From Serripes groenlandicus (Eukaryota; Mollusca; Bivalvia; Cardiida; Cardiidae), in assembly GCA_031761405.1 (NCBI GenBank), contig JASEVX010000012.1:25298170-25362169 (forward strand): DNA of 64,000 nt, read 5' to 3'. The position numbers and the translations under genes are program-made. Below the pieces are notes generated by a model. That model was not told where the DNA came from and did no database searches. It worked only from the letters and a program-made list of their open reading frames with translations. This document shows positions 21,836 to 33,392 of this stretch, piece by piece; the first letter of the stretch is position 1, and each line of letters opens with the position of its first letter.

Positions 21836-22085
21836 GTCTCGTGAGAAAATCAACATTGTGGACTCTGCGTAAAGTATCGACCCGGATCAGCCTAAACAAG
21901 CCACACAGGTCTACCCGGATAGACACTTTTCGCCTCCTGTGGATTTTCTGTTTCAGGAATCACTATTCTATATCCCCCTAAGACGGAAGGTGTCGGCCGG
22001 ATCAGTCTGCGCGGACAGCGCAGGCTGATCTTGTCGATACATTACGCAGATGTCTATCGCCGCTGCATTTTGGGGTATTTTGAGA
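21836..22085. mobile_element. MITE-A copy, right end eroded
   Basis: The left end GGCCGTCTCGTGAGAAAATC is recognisable. The interior GTGGATTTTCTGTTTCAGGA and GCGCAGGCTGATCTTGTCGA is well preserved. The right terminal inverted repeat is replaced by GCCGCTGCATTTTGGGG. Confidence 0.65.
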
Positions 22086-22327
22086 AAAAATGTGTAGGCA
22101 CGTGCCTACAGTGCCTAAAGGGAGCTACGCTGCTGAACTACTTTACAAAACATGTCGCACACATATTGAGAATCTCTAAAACTGAAATTAGTATTAATGA
22201 ATAGAGTAGTAGAAAACAATGATAAGCAATTTTCTACTTTTGCCGCGATATTTTCAAAAGTCGTGTTCTGCAATTGCGTGAAAATGCGTCTGCGTGTGGG
22301 AAAAGGGTCAATGCTGACTTTGATATA

Positions 22328-22520
22328 CATGAACAGTCAAACCTGTCCTAAAGACCACCTTTGTAAAGCAATTCCCTGTCTATAGCAACCACACTTTTAA
22401 TTTCCCAATTTCTCATTTACTACATAAATGACCCTGTAATAAAAGACCACCTGTGAATAAAGATCATATTGCTCTCGTCCCATAGGTGATCTTTAAACAC
22501 AGGTTGGACTCTATATTACA
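22328..22520. mobile_element. Inverted-repeat element with AACCTGTCCTAAAGACCACC end
   Basis: ACAGTCAAACCTGTCCTAAAG at the left is roughly the reverse complement of CTTTAAACACAGGTTGGACT at the right. An internal AAAGACCACCTGTGAATAAA repeats the end sequence. It is about 190 bp and non-coding. I take it as a further MITE-like family, with one copy here. Confidence 0.5.
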
Positions 22521-22790
22521 GTTCTCATCTTGACGATCTACATGGATATCAAGCGAAAGGGGATCTTATAGAATCTCAGTTTCGTATAAAAGATAAAGTT
22601 AAATATAAATTGTTCTAGCACATAAACTATCAGATATAGTCTGTGCTGATACTTTGTTTTCAAGTTTTCGATTGGTTACAAAAAAAATCATTATCCAAAT
22701 CAACCAATCTTGTTATCAATAAAATCACTATTTTGCAATTCATATTTAACCATATTTTCATAAAAAGTTGAAACCTTGTTATTGGAATGA
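22521..22790. other. No recognisable feature
   Basis: AT-rich interval between the inverted-repeat element and the 145-bp array. I see nothing to annotate. Confidence 0.35.
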
Positions 22791-22794
22791 CGAT

Positions 22795-24180
22795 GTCGGT
22801 GTTCAGGCGGGCGGGCGGCGTCGAAACTCACCTATACAACATAATATCTTAAGTTACCGTTGATATATTGTAATTAAAGTTGGTATGTAGAAAGATTTTA
22901 TGGAGAACTTTCGTGGGATTCCGTTTGTGGCCCCTAGGGTCAAGGTCAAGGTCGCTTTGACTAAAAATAGTAAAACGCTTGACACTGGATATCTTTACTT
23001 ACGGTTGACAGAGTGTAACCAAAGTTAGTATGTAGAAAGAATTTATGGAGACCCATGATAATGCGTTTTGGGCCCCTAGGGTCAAGATCAATGTCGCTGT
23101 TATTAAAGATACAAAAACGATTTAAACAGAATTTCTTTCGTTTCGGTTGACATATTGTAACCAAAGATAGTATGTAGAGAGAGTTTACCGAGAACTTTCA
23201 AGAGATTGCGTTTGGGGCCCCAGGGTCGTTTTTATTATAAATAGAAAAAAGTTTGAAACTGAATATATTTAGTTACGATTGACAAATTGTAACCAAAGTT
23301 GGTATGTAGAAAGAGTTTTTCGAGACCTTCCAAGAGTTTGCATTTGGGGCACCTAGGGGCAAGATCAAGGGCGCTGTTACTAAAAAATAAAAACACGGTT
23401 GAAACTGAATATCTTTAGTTACGGTTGACACAGTTGGTATGTAGCAAGTGTTTATGGAGTCGTTTCATGGGATTGTGTTTGGCGCCCCTAGGATCACGGT
23501 CGCTTTGACTAAAAATAGGCTTGATACGGAATATCTTTTACTTACGGTTAACAAAGTTGGTATGTAGAAGAAGTTTATGGAGATCTTTCAAGAATTGCGT
23601 TTGGGACCCCTAGGGGCAAGATCATGGTCGCTGTTACAAACGATAGATACACGTTGTAACTGAATATCTTTACTTACGGTTGAACATATTTTAACCAAAG
23701 TTGGTATGTAGAAGAAGTATTATGAGACCTTTCAAGGAATTGCGTTTGAGGACCCCTAGGGCAAGATCATGGTCGCTGTTACAAACGATAGATACACGGT
23801 ATGGGTAACTGAATATCTTTACTTTACGGTTGACATATTTTAACCAAAGTTGGTATGTAGAAGAAGTTTATGGAGACACTGATCAAGGAATTGCGTTTGG
23901 GACCCCTAGGGGCAAGATCATGGTCGCTGTTACAAACGATAGATAACACGTTTGTAACTGAATATCTTTACTTTCGGTTGACATATTGTAACCAAAGGTG
24001 GTACTTAGAGAGAGTTTATGAAAACCTTTTTGGTCATTTCGTATTGGGCCCCTAGGGTCAAGGTCAAGGTCGCTGGTAAGAAAAAATAGAAAAACGTTTG
24101 AAACTGCATATCTTTAGTTACAATTGCCATATTCTAACCAAAGTTGGTAAGTCGAAAGAGTTATGAAGACCTTTCTCTTT
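22795..24180. repeat. 145-bp tandem repeat, about ten units
   Basis: The key phrase TTGACATATTGTAACCAAAG, followed by GGTATGTAGAAAGAGTTTAT and CCCCTAGGGTCAAG, recurs roughly every 131-149 bp from 22858 to 24121. The array begins after GTGTTCAGGCGGGCGGGCGG, similar to the leader of the 161-bp array at 2130. A further weak unit occurs near 24327. No reading frame is conserved across units. Confidence 0.8.
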
Positions 24181-24708
24181 ATCTCTTTTTCTACCTTTAG
24201 CTGTAAATATTGTTAGACAAACGTGACTTAAAGGTCATACGCAACTGGGTATTTAAATTGTTTGATGTTAGTATGTGTATTAATATGTACACATGTCACT
24301 ATAATAACATTTTACTTACTTACTTATTGTAACCAAAGTTTATATATAGAAAGAGTTCATGGAGATCTTTCATGGGATTGCGTTTGGTGCAACAGTTATT
24401 CTCTCTTATTCATGATTCCTGTCTTCTGTGGATATAAATCTTACCAATTTGCATGATAATTTACACACACACAACAAAGAATCTAAATTATAATTCTCAA
24501 AACACAAGCTGATGTTCTTCTGTCAATCATTTTTAAAGCTCTGTTTCGTCTTATTGATGCGTTTCTTGTTAAATAATTTCTATCAACAAAACTATTTTTG
24601 TCATTCTTATTTGTATTATTTGTAAATATAAATGCATACGGGTCAAAGGCCATTATTATACTTGAATAAAGTAATTCAATTGAATCAAATCAACTAAAAA
24701 GCTTCTGC
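24181..24708. other. Gene-free; possible LINE 3' tail near 24620-24695
   Basis: The phrase ACGGGTCAAAGGCCATTATT followed by TTGAATAAAGTAATTCAATT looks like a non-LTR element 3' end with a degenerate TCAAT tail. No RT sequence precedes it. The rest is AT-rich and unassigned. Confidence 0.35.
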
Positions 24709-24715
24709 TTTGAGC

Positions 24716-24751
24716 CAGGGTCTTTCAAATAGTACTATTTGAAAGACCCTG
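24716..24751. mobile_element. 36-bp perfect palindrome with flanking 7-bp direct repeats
   Basis: CAGGGTCTTTCAAATAGT is followed immediately by its exact reverse complement, ACTATTTGAAAGACCCTG. The same heptamer, TTTGAGC, flanks it on both sides (24709-24715 and 24752-24758). Two abutting terminal inverted repeats with a target-site duplication would look like this, as would an extreme internal-deletion derivative of a CAGGG-ended DNA transposon. Confidence 0.6.
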
Positions 24752-24759
24752 TTTGAGCA

Positions 24760-25069
24760 CAACGTTCTTAGCATAGCGAACGTTTTCAGGGATTAAAGTT
24801 TATAGTCACTACTGACTACTCGTCAACTTTAGGTACGAACAATACACCTGGTGATATGTTTTTATGTATGCCGACTGCTTAGGTTCACCAGAATCTAAAC
24901 TGTCTGTCATATACGCACACAATTTATTTTTGTCTGACTTTGCTCGAATAAAATAAATAAATTTGATTTAAGCCAATAACCCTAGCTATTTCAACACTAA
25001 AGCATGAATTAAATCAAATTATTGATCTGTAAAATATGGGAATATTTCGTTGATTCGTGCACTTCTTAT
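24760..25069. other. No recognisable feature
   Basis: AT-rich DNA with a possible AATAAAATAAATAAATTTGA repeat-element tail near 24948. Nothing further is supported. Confidence 0.35.
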
Positions 25070-25310
25070 TAATGAAGCCAGCTCGGCCAACAATCTTTCC
25101 GACGTTTGACAAAAGTCACTGCGACAAGTGTCAGTCGTCTTTACCCATGGGCAAACAGTCTTGAGGAAAAGCAGCCAGTTGCTTGGAAGAGTCCTGTTGT
25201 GTGGGAATTACTGGTGTGAGAAGCCAGGAACACATGTAGTAGATGAACTGCTGCCGTGATGTTGATATGACTGCAAACAATTGTTGAAAACGGCTTTGAA
25301 CTTCAATCAA
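25070..25310 (+). mobile_element. SINE lacking most of its tRNA head
   Basis: It begins with AGCTCGGCCAACAATCTTTC, the junction that follows the tRNA head in the 61300 copy. It continues through AAAGCAGCCAGTTGCTTGGA to GATATGACTGCAAACAATTG and AAAACGGC, ending in TTCAATCAATC. The 3' part is complete. Confidence 0.65.
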
Positions 25311-26000
25311 TCGACCTTATTGGTGAAGTCTGTCCATAATTCGAATTAACGGATTCTTTGCCTTTAATGTGAAATCAAAATATTGTTGACTGGACTCTTA
25401 TCCTACAAAATGTGTCTAAAATTGTTACTGTCCGTGGAATTCATATTCATTACCTTCCTTGATGCACCCTTTGTCACATACAAACGCCTTCTTGCGTCAC
25501 TGCAGCAGACGACGGTTTGAAAACATTTTTGTAAAAGTTAAAAATTGCAAAGCATAAAAATTCCTCCTTTCGCCACAATGTTTCAACTTTATTCAATAAT
25601 TATACTTTCATCTATAAAGATTTTCTCCCTTGTGTTCGACTAAATGGTTTTAAAAGAGTCAATGTAAGACAGAGCATATGTACAGTAAATGCCAGCGAGT
25701 CCACTTTAACAACTTGTCCTTTTTTGCTGTTTTATCCGTTAAATAATATAATGTTAATAGCACAGCATAAGTGTTATTCTCCAATACCTTATAGAAAAAA
25801 CAAGAAATCGTTGGAACCGATGGATGCTCCACTAAGTATAGCGGGCGAGGACACAGGAATGGTGATAATATGCACACCTTTTGTTTTTGAAGGTTTCTCA
25901 GTAAAATTTCATTGGAATTCAGAGAAGTAGCCCAATCAAAACCGTTTCTATGTCATATTATATTGGAATTAAAAGGGCAATAACACTGTGTGTGTGTGTG
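25311..26000 (+). repeat. Duplication block 3, left arm (inverted partner 60386-61040)
   Basis: AATATTGTTGACTGGACTCT and AGAGCATATGTACAGTAAAT are found inverted near 60960 and 60560. A MITE-B copy (25455-25655, with GCAGCAGACGACGGTTTGAA) sits inside and is matched by 60611-60834. The block leads into a CT-rich run here and the GA run at 60245-60386 on the other side. Confidence 0.7.
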
Positions 26001-26017
26001 AGTGTGTGTGTGTGTGA

Positions 26018-26058
<41 letters not shown>

Positions 26059-26161
26059 CTCTCTCTCTCTCTCTCTCTCCGTCTCTCTCTCTCACTATCT
26101 CTCTCTCTCTTCTCTAGTCTCTCTCTTCATCGTCCTCTCTTCTCTCTCTCTTCTCTCTCTT

Positions 26162-26204
<43 letters not shown>

Positions 26205-26530
26205 ATCTCTCTCTCTCGATCTCTCTTCTCTCCTATTCTCTCTCTCTCCTCTCTCTCTCTCTCTTCACTCTCTCACTCACCCCTCTACATCATCCTCTTC
26301 TCTCTCTCTCTCTCTCTCTCGTCTCTTCTCTCTTCTCTCTTCCCCTCTCCTCTCTCGCTCATCTCTCTTCTCTCTCTCTATCTCTCTCTCTCTGCTCTCT
26401 TTCTCTCTCATTGTATTCTATCTAGCTATGTCTGTCTGTCTGTCTCTCTGTCTGTACTCTCTGTCTGATCTCTCTATCTCTCTGTCTCTTCTCTTCTCTG
26501 TCTCTCTATCTGTCTCTCTCTCTCGTTTGA
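25985..26530. repeat. GT/CT-rich microsatellite tract
   Basis: A (GT)n start passes into (CT)n with very many one-base irregularities and a final (CTGT)n section. The irregularity contrasts with the clean run at 19530 and fits a sequencing or consensus problem. The 135-codon Ser-Leu frame is a repeat artefact. Confidence 0.85.
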
Positions 26531-26533
26531 TAG

Positions 26534-26710
26534 GAATCCGCTTGTGGTCGAGTGGTTAGCGTCGGGATTTTCGAAACCCGGGTGTCCCGGGGTTCGATCC
26601 CTCAGTCGCGGCACAACGGTCATGGTGTGAGTGCCCTTGGGGCAGAGTGCACATTTTCTATCCTGAGTACTGCTTTGTTTACCCATGGGATCATGAATAA
26701 ATAGATTTAA
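26534..26710 (+). mobile_element. SINE with Ser/Leu-type head, 3' part lost
   Basis: GGTCGAGTGGTTAGCGTCGG and GGGGTTCGATCCCTCAGTCG form the A- and B-box-like head. The body runs to CATGGGATCATGAATAAATA, and the ACGGCGTAAAA block is missing. It resembles 12668-12885. Confidence 0.6.
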
Positions 26711-26789
26711 TTGCGCGCTTAAATTGCTAAATGACCTTGTAGCTGTCGATGCGCCATGAAAAAATATACATTCATTCTATTTCACTTCT

Positions 26790-27165
26790 CTCGTGATAAT
26801 ATGCACAGCTCTTGTTATTGAAGCTTTCCAGCTAAAATTTCATTGGAATCATAGACAGTAGGTTCGGAGAAGTAGCCCAGACAAAATGTTTCTATGTCAT
26901 ATTATATTGGAATTAAAAAGGGCAATAACACTGTCTCTCATTCTCTCTCTCTCTCGATTCTCTCTCTCTTCCATTCTCTCATCTCTCTCTTCTCTCTCTT
27001 CTCTCATCTCTTTGTCCTCTTTTGTCTCTGTCTCTGTCTGTCTTCTGCGTCTGTCTGTCTGTCTGTCTGTCTGTCTGTTCTTGTCTGTCTGTCTGTCTGC
27101 CCTGTCTGTCCTGTCTTCTGTCTGTCTTTCTGTCTGTCTGTCTGTCTCTTCTCCCCCTTTTTTTT
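26790..27165. repeat. Duplicate of the 25855-26000 flank plus CT/CTGT microsatellite
   Basis: GTGATAATATGCACAGCTCT to GGGCAATAACACTGT repeats 25861-25990 in direct orientation, about 0.94 kb downstream. A CT then (CTGT)n run follows to 27165. The ORFs here are simple-repeat artefacts. Confidence 0.75.
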
Positions 27166-27284
27166 CGTGAGTTCACTTTATCACAAAAGATAATAGAGTG
27201 TTGTCCTATATTACGACAGACACGTTATCTACGTTATCTTCTGCTTTCTGACATGAGAAAGTTCTAACTTTACAGCTACCTTAA

Positions 27285-27510
27285 CGCTTTCCAACATACA
27301 GATGCTCATGTTGAACGCATCTACGGCAGACTACTATTGACATTTATTGAGACGCGAAGAAGGAAACATGCTCATAATGATTCCATTTCTTCTTTTGTCA
27401 CAAAGTTCGCAACTACTTCATTCAATTCAAACTTTCCAATCAATAGCAATTTCCATATGTTTTTCCCTAGATATGTTGTTTAAACTCGTCTGCTGTGAAA
27501 GAGGGTAAAT
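27285..27510. mobile_element. MITE-B copy, degraded
   Basis: It starts CTTTCCAACATACAGATGCT, carries GCAGACTACTATTGACATTT and TTCCATTTCTTCTTTTGTCA, and ends near GAAAGAGGGTAAAT. Both ends have diverged. Confidence 0.5.
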
Positions 27511-27639
27511 AAGATTACACACGGGTGATATAACGTCGTCGGCTCTTATTATGTGTGTATGCTGGTTTAGATTACACACGGATTAACGACTAGTATGTCA
27601 TATTAGTTGTGAATTTGGATCAGATATGGCGGATGTAAT

Positions 27640-29700
27640 GTAGCTGAGAATGAGCGAACCTGACTTTCTCGGGAGTGCTGGACTGGAGTGTCCAATATGT
27701 CTGGAAGTATACAAGATCCGAGGGCTTTATCTTGTCTTCATACATTTTGTTTGGGGTGTTTGACGTTTTAGTTTTGAAAGCGAAGAGAGGAAGGAAAATT
27801 GAAGGAGCGCATTGACTGTCCAATCTTCGCAGAACTATTGACTAATATTGTTAACCAGGACTTATCTCTACCCGAGGAAATGGAGTAGAGAACTGTACCA
27901 CGGAATTACGGTCTTAGCAGCGGCTCTTCAAACCCTTAACAAGGGATCCGAGACTGGACAGAAAGACCCTTTATGTCAATCATATGCAGTGCAAAACAAT
28001 GAATCGCAATAAAGCTAGTATGTTCTGTCTTTCATGTGGTCAATTTCAGTGTGAATAGTTGTGTGGCAATACACAACGCTCAACAGTATCAAAGAGTATG
28101 AAAAGGAAACACATAAATGAAACCTATTGATTCATATGAGAAGGTAACCTAATAGTTGTGACTTGAACGCACGTACCTGCTACTTGTCATAGAACATAAT
28201 ATCTATTGAATAGAATATTACTGCACAGATTAGCATGGACACTTTGCTGCACCACAAGTGCATTCTATATCACACAGACGGTGTAGCATAATGTTGAATA
28301 TCAGCAACGTCAATAAAGAGGGTAAATGACAAGGATTGTTAAAGAAAAAGATATGGCCCCATGACATCGATATCACTAGGAACAAGTTTGTAGAATAATG
28401 ACCGAGAATGAAAAGAACTTTGATAGTGACATTTCCAAAAATAGTAGGGACAGAACTACACGATTATCTAAGAGGAAAAGTTTAGAACGAATGGACAAGG
28501 TTTGAAAGAGGTATCTCAGAGATAAATGCAAAATAAGAAGCAATCAGTGAAGGCAGTAAACGACAAAATACGCGATGAAAGTATCGATTATCTAGCTGCC
28601 TTGAAGGGTCAATAAGCTCATGATTGAGTACAGTGCAACACAAAATGGATCTCCTAGAAAACTAAGTTCGTTGTCATGAAAAGCTGAAACAACAATGGCG
28701 CGATATATACAGGACGTCAATAGACGAACTCTTGGTATCGAGGCTAAAGTCGTTCATATGGAAGCATTGATGCTCTGGACGACCAGCCTTACACATGTCA
28801 GTGAATCAGAATGATGAACTTGTTCAAGCGTGGAAATCATTTCTGAAGGAATTAAACGCCCTAAAGAAGACTATGCGATTTCGAAACCATCTTAAATGAT
28901 ATATGACTGTAAGACTAGTGAGAAGGAAAACAAGAAGGTCTCCTGACTTACAGGTGCTTGCGTTTTCTCTCTGATGGAAGGATAATCATTGGTTGATAAT
29001 GTTGGAAAATATAGCGAATGTACTGATCTACATAGACGACAGATTAGAGGTCTGCTTACATCTCCAAGAAATCATCATTTAAACCAGTCAGTCTGATAGT
29101 TCTAACAACAGATGAGATTACTCATCACGAGCGTGGTGAGTGGATCAATATACACTAGTAAATTGTCGATAGAGAGAACGTATCTAATTCATCAAAGGTC
29201 GACACAGAATAGTGAGTTTAAAATGCAATTCAATATCTTGAGGTATTGACAAGGATACATTTCGCTGTAAGTGGTTAATTGCTCAACTAGAACATACCAG
29301 TAAGTAAAGTAACAGCCCGTAGGGGAATGTATCAGACAGACTCGCGGGGGGATTTCCTCGGCGTGTGAACTATTGCTTCGAGTGCGACTCTGGTGCTCGT
29401 ATCTCGGAGCACGGGATGACATGTTTAGACGTGTACACTACTTTATATGAACGAAATCCGTGTCGTTGACACCAAGTACAGACTACTACTGTGAGAAAGG
29501 ACGTCTCTAACATGATTAAATGTCGTCGGGAGCGGGTGTGTTGTTGCTAAATGTAATTCAAGAAAGCTTATCTACGTGTTAGCCATGGTACAAAATTCGC
29601 ATGTAAACAGATTGTAGCGTTTGACGGGGTTATTCTGCAGCTATCACAAACTCACTGACCATTAGAACACATGCATATTATATTGCAATTTCATAGATAG
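27640..29700 (+). pseudogene. TRIM-family (RING / B-box / coiled-coil) gene copy, many frameshifts
   Basis: Pieces in changing frames spell a TRIM protein, a family of RING E3 ubiquitin ligases. A RING start, SAGLECPICLEVYK, lies near 27687, and the second half of the RING near 27785-27835 (KRGRKIEGAL, then a CPI motif). A linker carries LLTNIVNQDLSLPEE, and B-box-like cysteines occur in MFCLSCGQFQCE near 28020. Coiled-coil text follows (MTENEKNFDSDISK near 28400; LEGSIS; YRTSIDELL). The C-terminal part has FKPVSLIVLTTDE near 29090. Almost every 50-100 bases a base is gained or lost. The match to the - strand copy at 62673-64000 is unambiguous. Either this copy is a pseudogene or the contig end is of poor consensus quality; the unpunished errors in neighbouring repeats favour the latter. 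Confidence 0.75.
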
Positions 29701-30275
29701 GATGAGACGAGCGCTCGTCTGTAAGTAAGTAGTTGTACAAGGACATATAAAGATATGTAATTGTATATTAAACCAACCAAGGCCCGTCGACGATGATCCT
29801 GGTCCACTGCGATTTTGACATGTACGTTTCATATTGCGTCAATCATAGAAATGCCGTCAGGTCTCACCAGCCCGAAATTGTGGGTTGATCGTAACTAATT
29901 TGTATATGTAGAGACGGATTCAATAGAAAGTATGGGAGTGGCTAGAGTTGGTAACAAATAAGCAATTTCCTCCGTCCAACAACAGTGTTCTCCTCACTAA
30001 TATAAAAGTTAAGCTTTGCTACATCGATAACACTGATATATAACTACATACATCGTACCGTTCCATTTATCGTTGCCCATGTGTAACTGAGCCAGATTTA
30101 TTAAAGAAACTACCAATAGCTGAACGCGATATAAATCTACATTTACATAGTTTCGTAATAGTTGCACAACTTTAATAACACCTTCACGATAACACTGTGT
30201 AGGCCTAAGATCAGCATCTAACATCCGTGCAGTATAACCTTGGAGCTCTACTATCATTGAGCTACTCAATGTAAC
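29700..30275. other. Downstream flank of the TRIM copy
   Basis: 29740-29960 matches 62480-62620 inverted (AATCATAGAAATGCCGTCAG against the complement near 62560). The 94-codon - strand frame at 30009-30293 has no recognisable domain and is not conserved in the other copies. Confidence 0.45.
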
Positions 30276-31109
30276 TTTTAACCCTTTTCCCACCTATAGA
30301 CGCTAATTTTGACGCATCTGCAGTCCAGACGACTTATGAAAACAACGTGACTCAAAAGGACAAATTGCTCAAAACGAGGAAGGAAATTTCTTCTTGCCAT
30401 CAATATGTTTTCATCTTTCTTCTCAGTAAATATACTTACAATTATAGGATCGATCCATTTTTTTTAATAGACCTTTCAAAGTCGACTGCTAAATGACTTG
30501 CTGTATGAAGGGAACAGGGTTTAGCTTTTATGCACATAATTATGAAGACGGCCTCCAGACGAGTATCCAAGCACATACACAACGTACGCCAATGCGCACC
30601 GTTCCGTCGTAAAGAAAAGGCTGATAGTGGTGGAGCGTTGATTTGTCCGAATAAATGTAAATAAATCTTGCAAGTGGATAATTATAGCTAGTTTGGTGTT
30701 TTCGGTAATAACAAAAATGTAAAATAAATCTGCTGTTGATATATATAGTTGGTGTGTAGTTCTGTTCGATATGACCAAAATGACCTATTCCTGAGTTCAC
30801 ACATGTAGCATTGTAGGTTATCAAGATTTCACTACGGAATATACCCGGATCCCCCTACCACTACCTGTATGTGTATACTCGAGTGTGACCCAGGTACACT
30901 CATTGGCCTCGGATTGATGGTGGAAGCAAGCGTACGTCTCAGGTACTGGAGGTCGCGCCTTCGACCCAGGCGGGCGGCATATCCATGAATTATAGAAAAA
31001 TGAGTTTGTCATCGGACTGTTCCCTTCTTGGCTCTAAGGACGTTTGGTTGCAGCATTAAGATTGAATCTCACTGAGATGTCAGGCTAATGGGACTATACT
31101 GATTGATTG

Positions 31110-31425
31110 ATTGGGTTTAACGCAATTTTTACACAATTTGGTTCAGTCATATAACACGGCGACCCAGTTTGCCTACTCATGCGTTCCTGGTTTTCCACAC
31201 AGTACACCACACACCTTACCTTCCAAGTCCACTAGGCTGCTATTCTTCCAATAGACTGTTACTAACAGCAGCCCATTGGTTGAGAAGACGAAGTGACACA
31301 GCGTCACAATTGAATTTGTCAAACGTCGGAAAGAATGTTGGCCGAACTGCGGGATTCGAACTCACAACACCCTGAGAATATGACAGCCCGCGTCGCTACC
31401 GTTGAGCTACTGAGGGCTCGACTAA
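31110..31425 (-). mobile_element. SINE with tRNA-like head, noisy copy
   Basis: On the - strand the head ends at 31425 (GAGCCCTCAGTAGCTCAAC), followed by CGAATCCCGCAGTTCGGCC. The 3' block and a TCAATCAATCAG tail appear near 31110. It is the same SINE subtype as 61300-61533, with extra indels. Confidence 0.6.
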
Positions 31426-31979
31426 ATGGACTATAAGTCCTTGTAACCTTCTTTTTCTATCATTCATAAACCTTAACTATAAAAAGGTCCGAGGGTGCGT
31501 AAAAAACAAACCCAATATAAAAACAATGGTTGATTGGTCAATCAGTCACCAGAAACTTAGATGGGATCCGAATGTTGATTGACATTGTTTTTTTACGCCC
31601 GTTTGGTCTACAATTTTTTCAGTCATGAATCACCGCAGGCCAGTTCACCTACTCATGTGTTTCCTTGGCTTCCCCATGTTCCAAGTAATCCACACAACAA
31701 ACTTCCCAAGAACCTGCGTTGCTTTTTTCCACATAGACTGTTTGCCCATTTGGCTGGAAGACGAATAGACAGAAATGACGCTTGTCGGGCAATGAATATG
31801 AAAATGTGTGGTTTAAATCACAGACCACAAAGTGTAAAAAAGGCGCAATAGAGCTTGATGTGGTTTTTTGATGTAACGTAACAGACAAAAACCTATCTTC
31901 TGAGAGCTTCGCAGGGATACAAGTAGACACTGGTCCGATCAGTTTTGATTTATAACCCTTCTAAACGATTACTTCTGTA

Positions 31980-32515
31980 TTGATAGTGAACTGAGTTATC
32001 GATAGTGCTCTGGATACATGATAGTGAACATGGTATGATAGTGAAACTGGTTTGAATAGTAGTACTGTCGAATAGTGAACTGGTATGATAGTGTACTGGT
32101 ATGATAGTGAAATGGTAATGATAGTGTACTGGTAATGATAGTGAATGGTATAGATAGTTACTGTATGATAGTGAACTGGTATGATAGTGTTACTGGTATG
32201 ATGTTGAACTTGAGTATGATAGTGTACTGGTATGATAGGGAGAACGGTATGATAGTGAACTGTATGATAGTGTACTGAGTATGATAGTTGTACTGGTATG
32301 ATAGTGTACTGTATGATTAGTGAAACTGAGTATGTTAGTGACACTGGTATGATAGATGAACTGGTTGATAGTGAACTGGTATGATACGTGAACTGGTATG
32401 TGTGTTAGTGTAGCTGGTATTGAATAGTGAACTGGTGTTAATAGTGAACTGTCATGATAGTGAACAGGATATGCTAGCTTGATACTGGTATGATAGTGAA
32501 CTGGTATGATAGTTT
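31980..32515. repeat. 16-bp minisatellite, about 33 units
   Basis: TATGATAGTGAACTGG repeats with abundant one-base irregularities. The homologous place at 21322-21350 has only about one and a half units. The - strand open frames of 124-127 codons are made of this repeat. Confidence 0.85.
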
Positions 32516-33071
32516 GTACCCATTCCAACTTGTAGACACTCGTCGACGCGTTTGCCGTAGACACATTTTGAAAACATTTGTGGCATAAGAGAGAATTTGC
32601 TCGTGAGTGAGCTATTTTTCATTTTGCACAATGTTCTCAACATTCATTTATTAAAGCTTTCAGAGGATCAAAGATTTTCGTATAGTTGTACGGATCTGCA
32701 CTGCTCATTTTATGAAGCAATTTCTCTGATTTCCACATTGTGTCTCTTAATATGTCGTCAGAGCTTGTTTGTAACGATATTATCGTCTCTAACATGGATA
32801 ATAAGTATTCTTTCTAGAGCACTATGAAGACTCCCTGACAATTCACTCGATTCGAAAATCGCAGAACTCATGAAATGACTACACAGATGTGCGTCCCTGA
32901 TCTTGGTCTTCCTCGTCGCTAAATCTCCGAAAGGGAGATGCGCTATAGTGTGGCCCTTTAGTTGATCGTTGCTCTACTTTTGTTTTGAAGAATAATATTT
33001 GGATTTACTAGTAATGGTTAAGACAGAAAATATGTTTAATTACTCGTCTTGCCTAAGATAGTAGAGATTAG

Positions 33072-33392
33072 TTTTACCCTTTCCCACACATACAGTGTCT
33101 AATAAAATCTGCAGCAAGACTACCGTTATACCCTTTCCATCATACGACAATACTTGGCTGAGCAGACGACTTTGGATACGTATTTTGTCACCAAACATAG
33201 AAAAAATCTCCACAATATTGATATGGAATAACCAGATTGACGCAACAGTGGAGGAAATATCATTGTGGCACTCAAGGAGAAAGTGCACGGTTTTGTTGCA
33301 ATTCTTCCGTTTAGTCACACTACTGTTTTCAGAATAAGCCGTCTGCTAGCAGGATGGCGTCTAGAAAGCGATCTATATGAGGGAAGGTTAAA
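33072..33392. mobile_element. Two overlapping MITE-B copies
   Basis: A short start, ACCCTTTCCCACACATACAG, is interrupted by a second full start, ATACCCTTTCCATCATACGA. The inner pair and the end GAGGGAAGGTTAAACC follow. One copy probably inserted into the left end of another. Confidence 0.55.

Larger units (their letters stand above)
27640..31500 (+). repeat. Duplication block 4, left arm (inverted partner 61250-64000)
   Basis: The TRIM copy, the following AAGGCCCGTCGACGATGATC-type segment (29740-29960, inverse of 62480-62620), the MITE-B and the GACGGCCTCCAGACGAGTAT stretch are all present inverted between 64000 and 61250. Anchor sums rise only from 92300 to 92750, so the block is co-linear. 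Confidence 0.75.
30210..32990 (+). repeat. Noisy direct copy of 19803-21800
   Basis: Element by element it follows 19803-21800: MITE-B (30276-30512), the GACGGCCT stretch, the CTACCACTACCTGTATG stretch, SINE pieces (30900-31000, 31110-31430, 31590-31790), an enlarged TATGATAGTGAACTGG array and a final MITE-B. Single-base insertions appear at high rate (TAACCCTTTTCCC for TAACCCTTTCCC), typical of uncorrected long-read sequence. Confidence 0.75.
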
